Below are positions 1-7,461 of a stretch of 64,000 nt of DNA, piece after piece. A program made the position numbers and the translations under genes. The stretch is from Aeromicrobium sp. (GTDB lineage: Bacteria > Actinomycetota > Actinomycetes > Propionibacteriales > Nocardioidaceae). Below the pieces are notes generated by a model that saw only the letters and a list, made by a program, of their open reading frames with translations, made no database searches and was not told the origin of the DNA. Within the stretch, counting starts at the first letter, position 1, and every line of letters begins with the position of its first letter. The DNA lies in contig NZ_JAGLCD010000012.1 in the NCBI RefSeq assembly GCF_023146395.1, forward strand, positions 1 to 64,000, read 5' to 3'.

Positions 1-73
1 ACCTCATGACCGGTTACACCTAGGCGCGCCGACACAACTCCCCGGTGGGAGCGGAACGAACGGCGCAAACGCC

Positions 74-238
74 GTGAACCCGTCCCGAGCAGTCGTCACG
101 GCCCAGGCCTGGCTCGCTGACGCCATCGAGCACTTGCTACGTCCCGGGGCAGTGATGGTCTTCGCCTACCTGGGGCCACTTTTCGCCGTGCTCGTGGTGA
201 ACGACGTCGTCAGCTCCGCCTCAACCAATCTCCTATGA
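74..238 (+). CDS. possible small membrane peptide, or C-terminal end of a gene cut by the window edge
   Basis: A 54-codon frame runs from GTG 74 to TGA 236-238 and ends in a hydrophobic stretch (residues about 26-45, including VMVFAYLGPLFAVLVV). The same frame stays open to base 1, so this could equally be the tail of a longer gene. Several codons (TTG, CTA, CTT, TCA) are rare in the neighbouring genes, which suggests either non-coding DNA or a different origin. No family is recognised. The rest of positions 1-276 shows nothing else that I can support. It lies downstream of the convergent monooxygenase gene. Confidence 0.2.
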   Translation: MNPSRAVVTAQAWLADAIEHLLRPGAVMVFAYLGPLFAVLVVNDVVSSASTNLL

Positions 239-276
239 GGCGTACGGGACCTCAGTGAGGACCTCCTCAAGGTGCG

Positions 277-1764
277 TCAGGCGGCTTGCTTCTCCCGCTT
301 CGCGGCGGTGTGCCAGATGAAGTCGTCGGTCTGGACCTGGCGGAGGTGCCACCAGTAGCGGAACGTGAACCCGGGCCAGATCGTGCGGTTCTTGCCCTGG
401 CTGTCGAGGTACCAGCTCGTGCAGCCGCCCTGGCTCCACACGCCCTTCGACACCTTCTCCTGCACCCGGTCGTTGAACTCGCGCTGCGCCTGCGGCGTGG
501 GCTGCGCCGCCCCGGCGCCGCGGGCGTCCATGGCCTGGAGCAGCTTGATGATCCACTTGGTCTGCTGCTCGATCATGAACACGACCGAGTTGTGGCCGAG
601 TGCCGTGTTGGGCCCCAGCAGGAGGAAGAAGTTCGGGAAGTGCGTCACGGCGATGCCGTTGTAGGTCTCGATGCCGCCCTCGTCGAACGTCTGCGACAGG
701 TCGCGGCCGCCCTCGCCCGTGACGTGGACCCACTGGAACGCGTCGGTCACGTGGAAGCCGGTGCCGTAGATGATGACGTCGACCTCGCGGAAGTCGCCGT
801 CCTTCGTGCGGATGCCGGTGGGCGTGATCTCCTCGATGCCGGTGTCGATCAGCGCGACGTTCTCGCGGTTGTAGACCGGGATGTAGTTGTCGGTCTTGAG
901 CACGCGCTTGCAGCCGAGCCGGTAGTCGGGGATGAGCTTCTCGGCCGTCGCGGGATCCGTGACGGTCTTGCGGATGTAGCCCGAGACCTTCTTCTCGACG
1001 ACCGAGGTGATGTTCTGCAGCGGTCCGGTGAAGCCGAGCTGCGTGGCCTCGTTCATCCAGTAGTGCAGGTTGCGGTAGGCGCGGGTGCCGCCGGGGACCT
1101 TCGAGATGAAGGCCTTCTTCTTGCCCGTGATGTCGTGGTTCGACTTCGGCACGACCCACGGTGCGGTGCGCTGGTGGACGTCGAGCTGGCCGACGATCGG
1201 CGCGATCTGCGGGATGAACTGGATCGCGCTGGCGCCCGTGCCGATCACCGCCACCCGCTTGCCGGTCAGGTCGACGCTGTGGTCCCACTGGGCCGAGTGG
1301 AAGCGAGCGCCCTGGAACGACTCGGCGCCCGCGATGCTCGGGATGTTGGGGATGTGCAGACCGCCGATGCCCGAGACGAGCACGCGGGTCTCGTACGTCT
1401 CGCCGTTGGTGGTGACGGTCCAACGCTGGGTGTCCTCGTCCCACGTTGCGCCGGTCATCTCGGTGTTGAAGTGGATGACCTCGTGGAGGCGGTGCTTCTG
1501 GGCGACGTCGCGCATGTAGGCGTGGATCTCGGCCTGCCCGGAGTACTCGCGCGACCACTCGGGGTTGAGCTCGTACGAGAACGAGTACATGTGGCTCTGG
1601 ACGTCGCACTCCGCGCCCGGGTACGTGTTGTCGCGCCACGTGCCGCCGACGTCGTCGGCCTTCTCGAGGACGAGGAAGTCGGTGCGGCCGGCCTCGCGGA
1701 GCTTCATGGCCATGCCCATGCCGGAGAAGCCACTGCCGATGATGAGGGTGTCGGTGCTGATCAC
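277..1764 (-). CDS. Baeyer-Villiger-type FAD/NAD(P)H monooxygenase
   Basis: A 495-residue flavoprotein, expected to use NADPH and O2 to convert ketones to esters or lactones in the cytoplasm. The first dinucleotide-binding motif is GSGFSG near residue 11, and a second (GTGASA) lies near the middle. The type I Baeyer-Villiger fingerprint FxGxxxHxxxWD is complete, starting at about F150 (FQGARFHSAQWD). The GTG start at 1764 begins 7 nt after a TAGTAT hexamer, which suggests a leaderless message. A TetR gene is divergent 67 bp away and probably controls it. The substrate cannot be read from sequence. Family call is firm; a more general flavin-containing monooxygenase role is the alternative. Confidence 0.9.
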   Translation of the reverse strand: MISTDTLIIGSGFSGMGMAMKLREAGRTDFLVLEKADDVGGTWRDNTYPGAECDVQSHMYSFSYELNPEWSREYSGQAEIHAYMRDVAQKHRLHEVIHFNTEMTGATWDEDTQRWTVTTNGETYETRVLVSGIGGLHIPNIPSIAGAESFQGARFHSAQWDHSVDLTGKRVAVIGTGASAIQFIPQIAPIVGQLDVHQRTAPWVVPKSNHDITGKKKAFISKVPGGTRAYRNLHYWMNEATQLGFTGPLQNITSVVEKKVSGYIRKTVTDPATAEKLIPDYRLGCKRVLKTDNYIPVYNRENVALIDTGIEEITPTGIRTKDGDFREVDVIIYGTGFHVTDAFQWVHVTGEGGRDLSQTFDEGGIETYNGIAVTHFPNFFLLLGPNTALGHNSVVFMIEQQTKWIIKLLQAMDARGAGAAQPTPQAQREFNDRVQEKVSKGVWSQGGCTSWYLDSQGKNRTIWPGFTFRYWWHLRQVQTDDFIWHTAAKREKQAA

Positions 1765-1800
1765 GTTTCAGATACTATCGGTATCTGAGTGCCGCGCCAA
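1765..1800 (-). promoter_or_regulatory. leaderless promoter of the monooxygenase overlapped by a TetR operator
   Basis: On the minus strand a -35-like TTGGCG (1800-1795), a 17-nt spacer and a -10 TAGTAT (1777-1772) are followed 7 nt later by the GTG start at 1764. A perfect inverted repeat with 8-bp arms, TCAGATAC and GTATCTGA around a 5-bp centre (1768-1788), covers the -10 and the expected start of transcription. On the plus strand the same palindrome holds TACTAT (1773-1778), a possible -10 for the TetR gene. Repression of both genes by the TetR protein is inferred. Confidence 0.7.
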
Positions 1801-1831
1801 GACGAAACGGCACCGATGTGAGGAGGACGAC

Positions 1832-2440
1832 GTGACGGTCGACGGAACGCGGATCACCCGGGCCGAGCGCCAGGCGCAGACGCGCGAGCGTCTGGTCGAG
1901 GTCGCGCGCGACCTCTTCCTGACCGAGGGCTACGCCGCCACGCCGCTCGACCGGGTCGCCGTCGCGGCCGGGTTCTCCAAGGGTGCGGTCTACTCGAACT
2001 TCGCCGGCAAGGAGGAGCTGTGCCTCGCGGTGCTCGACAGCATGCACGCCGAGCAGATCGAGGGCATCGTCGAGGCGTTCAGCGCCCACACCGACCTCGA
2101 CAGCCGCATCGACGCCTTCGTCGAGTGGGCGCGTCGCAGCGTCGGCAACCCCCGGTACACCGCGCTCGAGGTCGAGTTCGCGGCCGCGGCCCGGCACAGC
2201 CCGTTCGTCGCGCGTGAGCTCGTCAAGCGCCATCGCGAGATGCGTTCGATGGCGGCCGGTCTGATCGCGCAGATCGCCGAGGAGGAGGGCATCGAGCTCG
2301 CCCTGACCCCGGACCAGGCGGCCACCTCGCTGCTGAGCCTCGGCATCGGGATGGGAGCGATGCGCTCGCTCGACGCCTCGATCGACGTCAGCGTGTTCGC
2401 CGCTGCCATCCGCTCCCTCGTCCGGGCCAAGAACAGCTGA
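1832..2440 (+). CDS. TetR/AcrR-family transcriptional regulator
   Basis: A 202-residue one-component repressor. The N-terminal helix-turn-helix (about residues 12-55) is typical of TetR: RDLFLTEGYAATPLDRVAVAAGFSKGAVYSNF. The rest is the helical ligand-binding domain. The GTG at 1832 is chosen because AGGAGG lies at 1821-1826, 5 nt before it. The frame is open further upstream, but that part overlaps the divergent gene. The divergent monooxygenase and the shared palindrome at 1768-1788 indicate local control, perhaps induced by the monooxygenase substrate. The ligand is unknown. Confidence 0.9.
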   Translation: MTVDGTRITRAERQAQTRERLVEVARDLFLTEGYAATPLDRVAVAAGFSKGAVYSNFAGKEELCLAVLDSMHAEQIEGIVEAFSAHTDLDSRIDAFVEWARRSVGNPRYTALEVEFAAAARHSPFVARELVKRHREMRSMAAGLIAQIAEEEGIELALTPDQAATSLLSLGIGMGAMRSLDASIDVSVFAAAIRSLVRAKNS

Positions 2441-2443
2441 CGA

Positions 2444-2486
2444 CATGACGAGGGCCCCGCAGCTCGGCTGCGGGGCCCTCGTCATG
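2444..2486. terminator. bidirectional hairpin terminator between TetR gene and ppa
   Basis: A perfect 19-bp stem with a 5-nt loop (arms 2444-2462 and 2468-2486, core AGGGCCCCGCAG) lies between the convergent TetR and ppa genes. It has no clear U-tract on the plus strand, as is common in actinobacteria. Confidence 0.8.
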
Positions 2487-2499
2487 CAGAGGTGGAGGC

Positions 2500-2994
2500 T
2501 CAATACCCCCCGTTGTCCTTGAAGCGCTGGAAGCTGGCCTGGATCTCGGCCTCGGCCTCCTCGCGGCCGACCCACAGGGAGCCCTTCTCGACGAACTTGC
2601 CGGGCTCGAGGTCCTTGTAGGTCTCGAAGAAGTGCTGGATCTCGCCGCGGTCGAACTCGGCGACGTCGGTGATGTCCTGCAGGTGCACCTGGCGCGGATC
2701 GCTGGCCGGCACGCAGAGGATCTTGTCGTCGCCGCCGGCGTCGTCGGTCATCTTGAACATGCCGATCGCGCGGCACTCGATGACGCATCCGGGGAACGTC
2801 GGGAACGGCAGCACGACGAGCGCGTCCAGCGGATCGCCGTCGTTGCCGAGGGAGTCGTCGATGAACCCGTAGTCGGCGGGGTAGGTCATCGAGGTGAACA
2901 GCGTCCGGTCCAGACGGAGCCGATGCGTCTTGTGGTCGAGCTCGTACTTGTTGCGCTCGCCCTTGGGAATCTCCACGGTGACGTCGAAGATCAC
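2500..2994 (-). CDS. ppa: inorganic pyrophosphatase (family I)
   Basis: Soluble enzyme that hydrolyses pyrophosphate to phosphate and so pulls biosynthetic reactions forward. The 164-residue length is normal for bacterial family I enzymes. The start [11 protein letters not shown], the substrate region YPADYGFI and the metal-binding signature GDPLD with a second aspartate are all present. The GTG at 2994 is chosen because GGAGGA (3003-2998) sits just upstream and it matches the family start. The frame is open upstream to a GTG at 3030, adding 12 unlikely residues. The divergent neighbour is dacB, as in mycobacteria. Confidence 0.95.
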   Translation of the reverse strand: MIFDVTVEIPKGERNKYELDHKTHRLRLDRTLFTSMTYPADYGFIDDSLGNDGDPLDALVVLPFPTFPGCVIECRAIGMFKMTDDAGGDDKILCVPASDPRQVHLQDITDVAEFDRGEIQHFFETYKDLEPGKFVEKGSLWVGREEAEAEIQASFQRFKDNGGY

Positions 2995-3105
2995 ATGTCC
3001 TCCAGGTGGTGGCCGGCCGGAGTCGCTCACGGCAGGTCGTCAGTCGTCGGTGGCCGTCCGCTCCGAGGATCCGGGACGGGAGACCGTCTCTATAGTCTGG
3101 CCCAT

Positions 3106-4515
3106 GTGACGTCGCGCAGCAGCCACCGGGTGAGGAAAAGCGCCGCCAGGCGAGTCCTCGGTGCCCTGGCGTGGGTCACCGCCGTCGTGGTTCTGGTGGG
3201 TGCCGTCGCCGGCGGTGTCGTGCTGCACCAGCGCGGGGCGCTCAACGACGTCCTCTGCGGGGGCGACTGCGGCGACCGGTACGTGTCTGCGCCCGAGGAC
3301 CTGGAGGCGCCGGCGCCGGGGGACCAGACGGTCTCGGCGATCCCGTCGGCGACGGCCGACCCCGCAGCCGTCACCCAGGCGGTGCAGGGGGCTGCCGGGC
3401 AGCCGATCCTCGGTCCGCACGTCGGTGTCTCGGTGCGCGAGCTCGACGGCGACGAGCTGCTGATGACCTCGCCCGACACCTTTATCCCCGCCTCCACCAC
3501 GAAGCTCCTGACGGGGTACGCGGCGCTCACGACGCTCGACCCGGAGGAGCGGTTCCGCACCACCACGGTGCTCGACGGGGATCGCCTGGTCCTGGTGGGC
3601 GGCGGTGACCCGTACCTCATGGCCACGCCGGCCGATCGCGGGTACGCGGCCCCGGCCGACCTCGGCACGCTGGCCGACCGCACGGCCGAGGCCCTGGTGG
3701 CCGACGGCGTGACCCAGGTGCGGCTGGCCTATGACGACACGCTGTTCACCGGTCCGGCCGACAACCCTGCGTGGGAGCCCACCTACGCGGCCCAGAACCA
3801 GGTCAGTCCGATCACGGCCCTGTGGGTCGACCGCGGCAGGGTCGACCAGCGCCGCGTCGAGGACCCCTCGGGCTCGGCCGCTGGCATCTTCGCCGCCCAG
3901 CTCGCCGAGCGCGGCGTCACGGTCGTCGAGCTCCAGCCTGCACCGGCACCCGTCGACGCGGTGCCGGTCGCCGAGGTCGAAGGCCCCACGGTCGCGCAGG
4001 CGGTCGAGCGGATGGCCGTCACGAGCGACAACGGAGCCGCCGAGGTCATCGCACGGCACGTCGCGCTGGGCGCCGGGGTCGACCCCAGCTTCGAGGGCGC
4101 CACCGGCGCGGTCATCGCGGCGCTCGAGGCCAGCGGGGTCGAGACGACCGGACTGGTGCTGCGCGACGGCAGCGGGTTGTCGCGGCAGAACCGCATCGCG
4201 CCCTCGACGTTGACCTCGGTCGTGGCCGCCGCGGAGCTCGCGGCCCCCCAGCTCACGGCCGACCTCCCGGTCGCCGGGTTCACCGGGACGCTCGTGGAGC
4301 GGTTCGTCGGGCTCGCGGGCCGCGGACTGGCCCGCGTCAAGACCGGCGCCCTCAACCAGGTGCACTCGCTCGCGGGCACGGTCACGACGGCCGACGGCGT
4401 CGTGCTGATCGTCGCGGTCATGGTCGACCAGGCCGAGATCGCCCAGGCGCTCGACGCCAGGGCGGCGGTCGACGCCGTGGTCGCGTCCCTCGCGAGCTGC
4501 GGCTGCGCGGCCTGA
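3106..4515 (+). CDS. dacB: D-alanyl-D-alanine carboxypeptidase / penicillin-binding protein 4 type
   Basis: Exported low-molecular-weight penicillin-binding protein (469 residues) that trims or cleaves peptidoglycan cross-links outside the membrane. An N-terminal membrane segment (about residues 16-38) follows a basic start. The three active-site boxes are visible: SxxK in PASTTKLLTG, SxN in SDNGAAE, and KTG in RVKTGALNQ. Length and the wide spacing between SxxK and SxN fit the S13 (PBP4) family. TATAGT (3091-3096) lies 9 nt before GTG 3106, so a leaderless transcript is likely. The frame is open far upstream, but that stretch is antisense to ppa. Confidence 0.93.
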   Translation: MTSRSSHRVRKSAARRVLGALAWVTAVVVLVGAVAGGVVLHQRGALNDVLCGGDCGDRYVSAPEDLEAPAPGDQTVSAIPSATADPAAVTQAVQGAAGQPILGPHVGVSVRELDGDELLMTSPDTFIPASTTKLLTGYAALTTLDPEERFRTTTVLDGDRLVLVGGGDPYLMATPADRGYAAPADLGTLADRTAEALVADGVTQVRLAYDDTLFTGPADNPAWEPTYAAQNQVSPITALWVDRGRVDQRRVEDPSGSAAGIFAAQLAERGVTVVELQPAPAPVDAVPVAEVEGPTVAQAVERMAVTSDNGAAEVIARHVALGAGVDPSFEGATGAVIAALEASGVETTGLVLRDGSGLSRQNRIAPSTLTSVVAAAELAAPQLTADLPVAGFTGTLVERFVGLAGRGLARVKTGALNQVHSLAGTVTTADGVVLIVAVMVDQAEIAQALDARAAVDAVVASLASCGCAA

Positions 4516-4575
4516 ACACGCCGCCCCGGCGTTGGGGGCCAGCAGACTTGGGCCGGGGACCGTAGGTTGAAGGGC

Positions 4576-5595
4576 ATGATCGACTGGCGGCTCGCCCGCA
4601 GCACGGGAGCACGGCTCAGCCGTCCGGGCCCGGACGTCTCGCCCGGTCAGGCCGCTGAGGTCGTCGAACAGCTCAGGGTCGCGGCCGCCAGGTCACAGGG
4701 TCCGGTGCGCGAGTACACGGGACTGGCGGCGCCCACCGACGCCACACCGATCCTCGTGGTCGACCGTCCGCGGTGGATCGAGGCGAACCTCGGTTCGTTC
4801 TCAGGCCTGCTCGGCCCGGCGCTCGACAAGCTCGACGAGCGCAGCAACCCGATGCTGCGACGCGTCGGGGGAGCGGTCAGCGGTGCCGAGCTCGGGGCCG
4901 TGCTCGCGCTCGTGTCGAGTCGGGTGCTCGGCCAGTACGACCCGTTCTGGACGGGCCCGCGAGGCGAGCCCGGTCGGCTGCTCCTGGTGGCCCCGAACAT
5001 CGTGCAGATCGAGCGCAAGCTCGAGGTCGACCCTGCCGACTTCCGGCTGTGGGTCTGCCTGCACGAGGAGACCCACCGGGTGCAGTTCACGGCCAATCCG
5101 TGGCTGCGCGACCACCTGCGCGGCATCGTCCAGGAGTTCCTCGACCAGACCGACTCGGAGTCGATGGCACACGTCGTCGAGCAGATCGGTCGCGCCCTGC
5201 GCGGCGAGATCGAGCTGTCCCTGACGGAGCTGTTCCAGACCGAGGAGCAGCGCCGACTCGTCGGGCGTGCCACGGGTGTCATGTCGTTGCTCGAGGGGCA
5301 CGCGGACGTCGTGATGGACGGCGTCGGTCCTGAGGTCGTGCCCACCGTGGCGACGATCCGCCGCCGCTTCACGCAGCGTCGCGAGAAGGCGAGCCCCGTC
5401 GACCGGCTGGTGCGCAAGCTGCTCGGCATGGAGGGCAAGCTCCGCCAGTACAAGGAGGGCGCGGAGTTCGTCCGCGCTGTGGTCGACCGTGCCGGGATGG
5501 ACGGGTTCAACGCCGTCTGGACCTCCCCGGAGACCCTTCCCTCCCACGAGGAGATCCTCGACCCCGAGCTCTGGCTCTCCCGCATCCACGCCTGA
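4576..5595 (+). CDS. zincin-type zinc-dependent metalloprotease
   Basis: A 339-residue protein with the zinc motif HEETH at H163-E164-H167, matching the actinobacterial zincin family sometimes labelled F420-biosynthesis-associated or putative hydrolase. The substrate is unknown. In mycobacteria the homologue sits at the same place, between dacB and tilS. The ATG at 4576 is preceded by TAGGTT (4563-4568) with a 7-nt gap and no ribosome binding site, suggesting leaderless expression. A TTG three codons earlier is the alternative start. No signal peptide is visible, so a cytoplasmic or membrane-peripheral location is inferred. Confidence 0.85.
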   Translation: MIDWRLARSTGARLSRPGPDVSPGQAAEVVEQLRVAAARSQGPVREYTGLAAPTDATPILVVDRPRWIEANLGSFSGLLGPALDKLDERSNPMLRRVGGAVSGAELGAVLALVSSRVLGQYDPFWTGPRGEPGRLLLVAPNIVQIERKLEVDPADFRLWVCLHEETHRVQFTANPWLRDHLRGIVQEFLDQTDSESMAHVVEQIGRALRGEIELSLTELFQTEEQRRLVGRATGVMSLLEGHADVVMDGVGPEVVPTVATIRRRFTQRREKASPVDRLVRKLLGMEGKLRQYKEGAEFVRAVVDRAGMDGFNAVWTSPETLPSHEEILDPELWLSRIHA

Positions 5596-5596
5596 C

Positions 5597-5744
5597 GCTC
5601 GCGAGAGACTTTGTTGGTGGTCACGAGAGAGATTGTTGGTGGTCGCGAGCGAGTTCGTTGCGGCCAGCGACTCCGGCCTCGCACAAAGTCGCTCTTGACC
5701 ACCAACAAAGTCGCTCCTCGCCACCAACAATCTCTCTCGCGAGC
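5597..5744. repeat. 148-bp palindrome with two copies of a private word per arm
   Basis: This fills almost the whole gap between the metalloprotease gene and tilS. The word TTGTTGGTGG occurs at 5611-5620 and 5633-5642. Its reverse complement occurs at 5699-5708 and 5721-5730. The outer ends GCTCGCGAGAGA (5597-5608) and TCTCTCGCGAGC (5733-5744) match perfectly. All three pairs share one dyad at 5670.5, and both same-strand pairs are spaced by exactly 22 bp. About 53 of the 74 positions pair. The function is unknown; termination, protein binding and a mobile palindrome are all possible. Confidence 0.8.
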
Positions 5745-5768
5745 GGTACGGGCTGAGAGGGTGGGGGC

Positions 5769-6746
5769 GTGGGCGGAGGACGGCTGGACCCGGCGGTGGC
5801 GGCAGGTCGCGCCGCGGTGCGCGACGGGCTGAGCGACGTCGAACCCGGCAGCGCGGTCGTCGTCGGGGTGTCGGGCGGTGCCGACTCGCTCGCGCTCGCC
5901 GCGAGCCTCGCGTTCGTCGCCGGTCGCGCCGCCTGGGACGTCACGGCGGTCGTGGTCGACCACGGCCTCCAGCCGGGTTCGGCCGACGTGGCCGCGCGGG
6001 CCGCCGAGCAGTGCCGCGACCTCGGTCTCGCGGCCGAGGTCGTCACGGTCGAGGTCGGGCAGGAGGGCGGCCCTGAGGCTGCCGCCCGCGCCGCGCGGCA
6101 CGCAGCCCTGCGCGAGCACGCCGCCCAGCTTGGAGCCGCCGCCCTCTGTCTCGCGCACACCCTCGACGACCAGGCCGAGACGGTCCTGCTCGGTCTCGGA
6201 CGCGGATCCGGGGCGCGCTCGCTCGCCGCGATGACCCCGCGGTCCGGTCTCGTGCGCCGGCCCTTCCTCGGCCTGCGGCGGTCCGCGACCGCGTCGATCT
6301 GCGCGGCCCTCGGCCTCGACCCCTGGCACGACCCGCACAACGCCGATCCCCGCTTCCGACGGGTGCGGGTGCGGCACGAGGTGCTTCCCCTGCTGGAGGA
6401 CGTGCTCGCCGGAGGGGTCGCGGAGGCGTTGGCCCGCACGGCCGAGCAGCTGGCGCGCGATGCCGAGCTGCTGGAATCGCTGGCCTCCGGGTGGCTCGAC
6501 GCCCACCCCGACCCGACGGTGGCCGACCTCGCGGTGCAGCACCCGGCCGTGCGGACCCGGGCGCTGCACCGCCTCGCGCTCGCGGCAGGTGCGTCGGCGG
6601 GCGAGCTGACCGCGGCCCACGTCCTGCGACTCGACTCGCTCGTGGCCGACCCGCGAGGCGGACGGACGATCGAGCTGCCGGGCGGCATCGCGTGCACCCG
6701 CGAGGCCGACCGCCTGCACTTCCTCCCGACCCAGCCGGCGTCGTGA
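5769..6746 (+). CDS. tilS: tRNA(Ile)-lysidine synthase
   Basis: ATP-dependent enzyme that converts the wobble C34 of the CAU-anticodon tRNA-Ile to lysidine, so that AUA codons are read correctly. The PP-loop SGGADS lies at residues 35-40, and the following region ([27 protein letters not shown]) is typical of the N-terminal catalytic domain. At 325 residues it has the short actinobacterial form. GTG 5769 is preceded by a G-rich ribosome-binding stretch. The gene is followed directly by hpt, an old and widespread gene pair. Confidence 0.93.
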   Translation: MGGGRLDPAVAAGRAAVRDGLSDVEPGSAVVVGVSGGADSLALAASLAFVAGRAAWDVTAVVVDHGLQPGSADVAARAAEQCRDLGLAAEVVTVEVGQEGGPEAAARAARHAALREHAAQLGAAALCLAHTLDDQAETVLLGLGRGSGARSLAAMTPRSGLVRRPFLGLRRSATASICAALGLDPWHDPHNADPRFRRVRVRHEVLPLLEDVLAGGVAEALARTAEQLARDAELLESLASGWLDAHPDPTVADLAVQHPAVRTRALHRLALAAGASAGELTAAHVLRLDSLVADPRGGRTIELPGGIACTREADRLHFLPTQPAS

Positions 6747-6766
6747 CCCTGTGGCACCCTGAACCC

Positions 6767-7324
6767 GTGGACCGCGCAGACATCGAAGCCGATCTCGACC
6801 TCACCCAGACGCTCTTCACCGAGGAGCAGATCCAGGCCCGACTGCGCGAGATGGCGCAGCGGATCGAGGCCGACTACGAGGGGCGCGACGTCCTGCTCGT
6901 CGGCGTCCTCAAGGGTGCGGTCATGGTCATGGCCGACCTGGCCCGCTCGCTCGAGCGGCACGTCCAGATGGACTGGATGGCGGTCTCGTCCTACGGGTCG
7001 GGCACCAAGAGCTCCGGCGTCGTGCGCATTCTCAAGGACCTTGACGCCGACATCAGCGGTCGCGACGTCCTGATCGTCGAGGACATCATCGACACCGGCC
7101 TCACGCTCTCCTGGCTCGTGGCCAACCTGAAGTCGCGCAAGCCGGCCTCGGTCGAGATCGCCACGCTGCTGCGCAAGCCCGACGCCCTCCAGATGGAGGT
7201 CGACGTCAAGTACGTGGGCTTCGACATCCCCAACGCGTTCGTGGTCGGCTACGGCCTCGACTTCGACGAGCGCTACCGCAACCTGCGCTGCATCGGCACG
7301 CTCGCCGAGCACGTGTACCGCTGA
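6767..7324 (+). CDS. hpt: hypoxanthine (guanine) phosphoribosyltransferase
   Basis: Purine salvage enzyme that joins hypoxanthine or guanine to PRPP, giving IMP or GMP in the cytoplasm. The PRPP loop [11 protein letters not shown] and the start region [16 protein letters not shown] are diagnostic. Length is 185 residues from GTG 6767, which follows CACCCT by 6 nt (a near-consensus leaderless arrangement). The alternative GTG at 6743 overlaps the tilS stop in the GTGA fashion and would add eight residues by coupling. The tilS-hpt-ftsH order is conserved in many bacteria. Confidence 0.95.
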   Translation: MDRADIEADLDLTQTLFTEEQIQARLREMAQRIEADYEGRDVLLVGVLKGAVMVMADLARSLERHVQMDWMAVSSYGSGTKSSGVVRILKDLDADISGRDVLIVEDIIDTGLTLSWLVANLKSRKPASVEIATLLRKPDALQMEVDVKYVGFDIPNAFVVGYGLDFDERYRNLRCIGTLAEHVYR

Positions 7325-7329
7325 ACCGT

Positions 7330-7362
7330 CCTGCGATGCCGGGCCCTGAGCCCCGTCGCAGG
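7330..7362 (+). terminator. weak hairpin after hpt
   Basis: CCTGCGA (7330-7336) and TCGCAGG (7356-7362) can pair around a G+C-rich 19-nt loop in the hpt-ftsH gap. The rest of this gap (7363-7461) holds the ftsH promoter region with TACCGT candidates near 7412 and 7423. No further structure is clear. Confidence 0.35.
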
Positions 7363-7461
7363 GAACCTGACGGGTCCCCCGGACGTTGCCCACGCGTGAC
7401 CTGTGCGCGTGTACCGTTCACCTACCGTCGATTCGCCGAGGAGAGGGTGGGCTGACGCCCC

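Noticed and set aside
233..1639. 468-residue minus-strand frame over the monooxygenase gene
   Set aside because: Arg/His/Pro-rich shadow frame of the GC-rich monooxygenase gene, with no recognisable motif; the overlapping frame has full FAD and Baeyer-Villiger motifs.
286..1788. 500-residue plus-strand frame over the monooxygenase gene
   Set aside because: Antisense shadow, Leu/Val/Arg/Asp-biased as expected from reversed GC-rich codons.
5597..5744. CRISPR array
   Set aside because: Repeats are inverted as well as direct, only two per strand, with no unique spacers of constant length and no cas genes.
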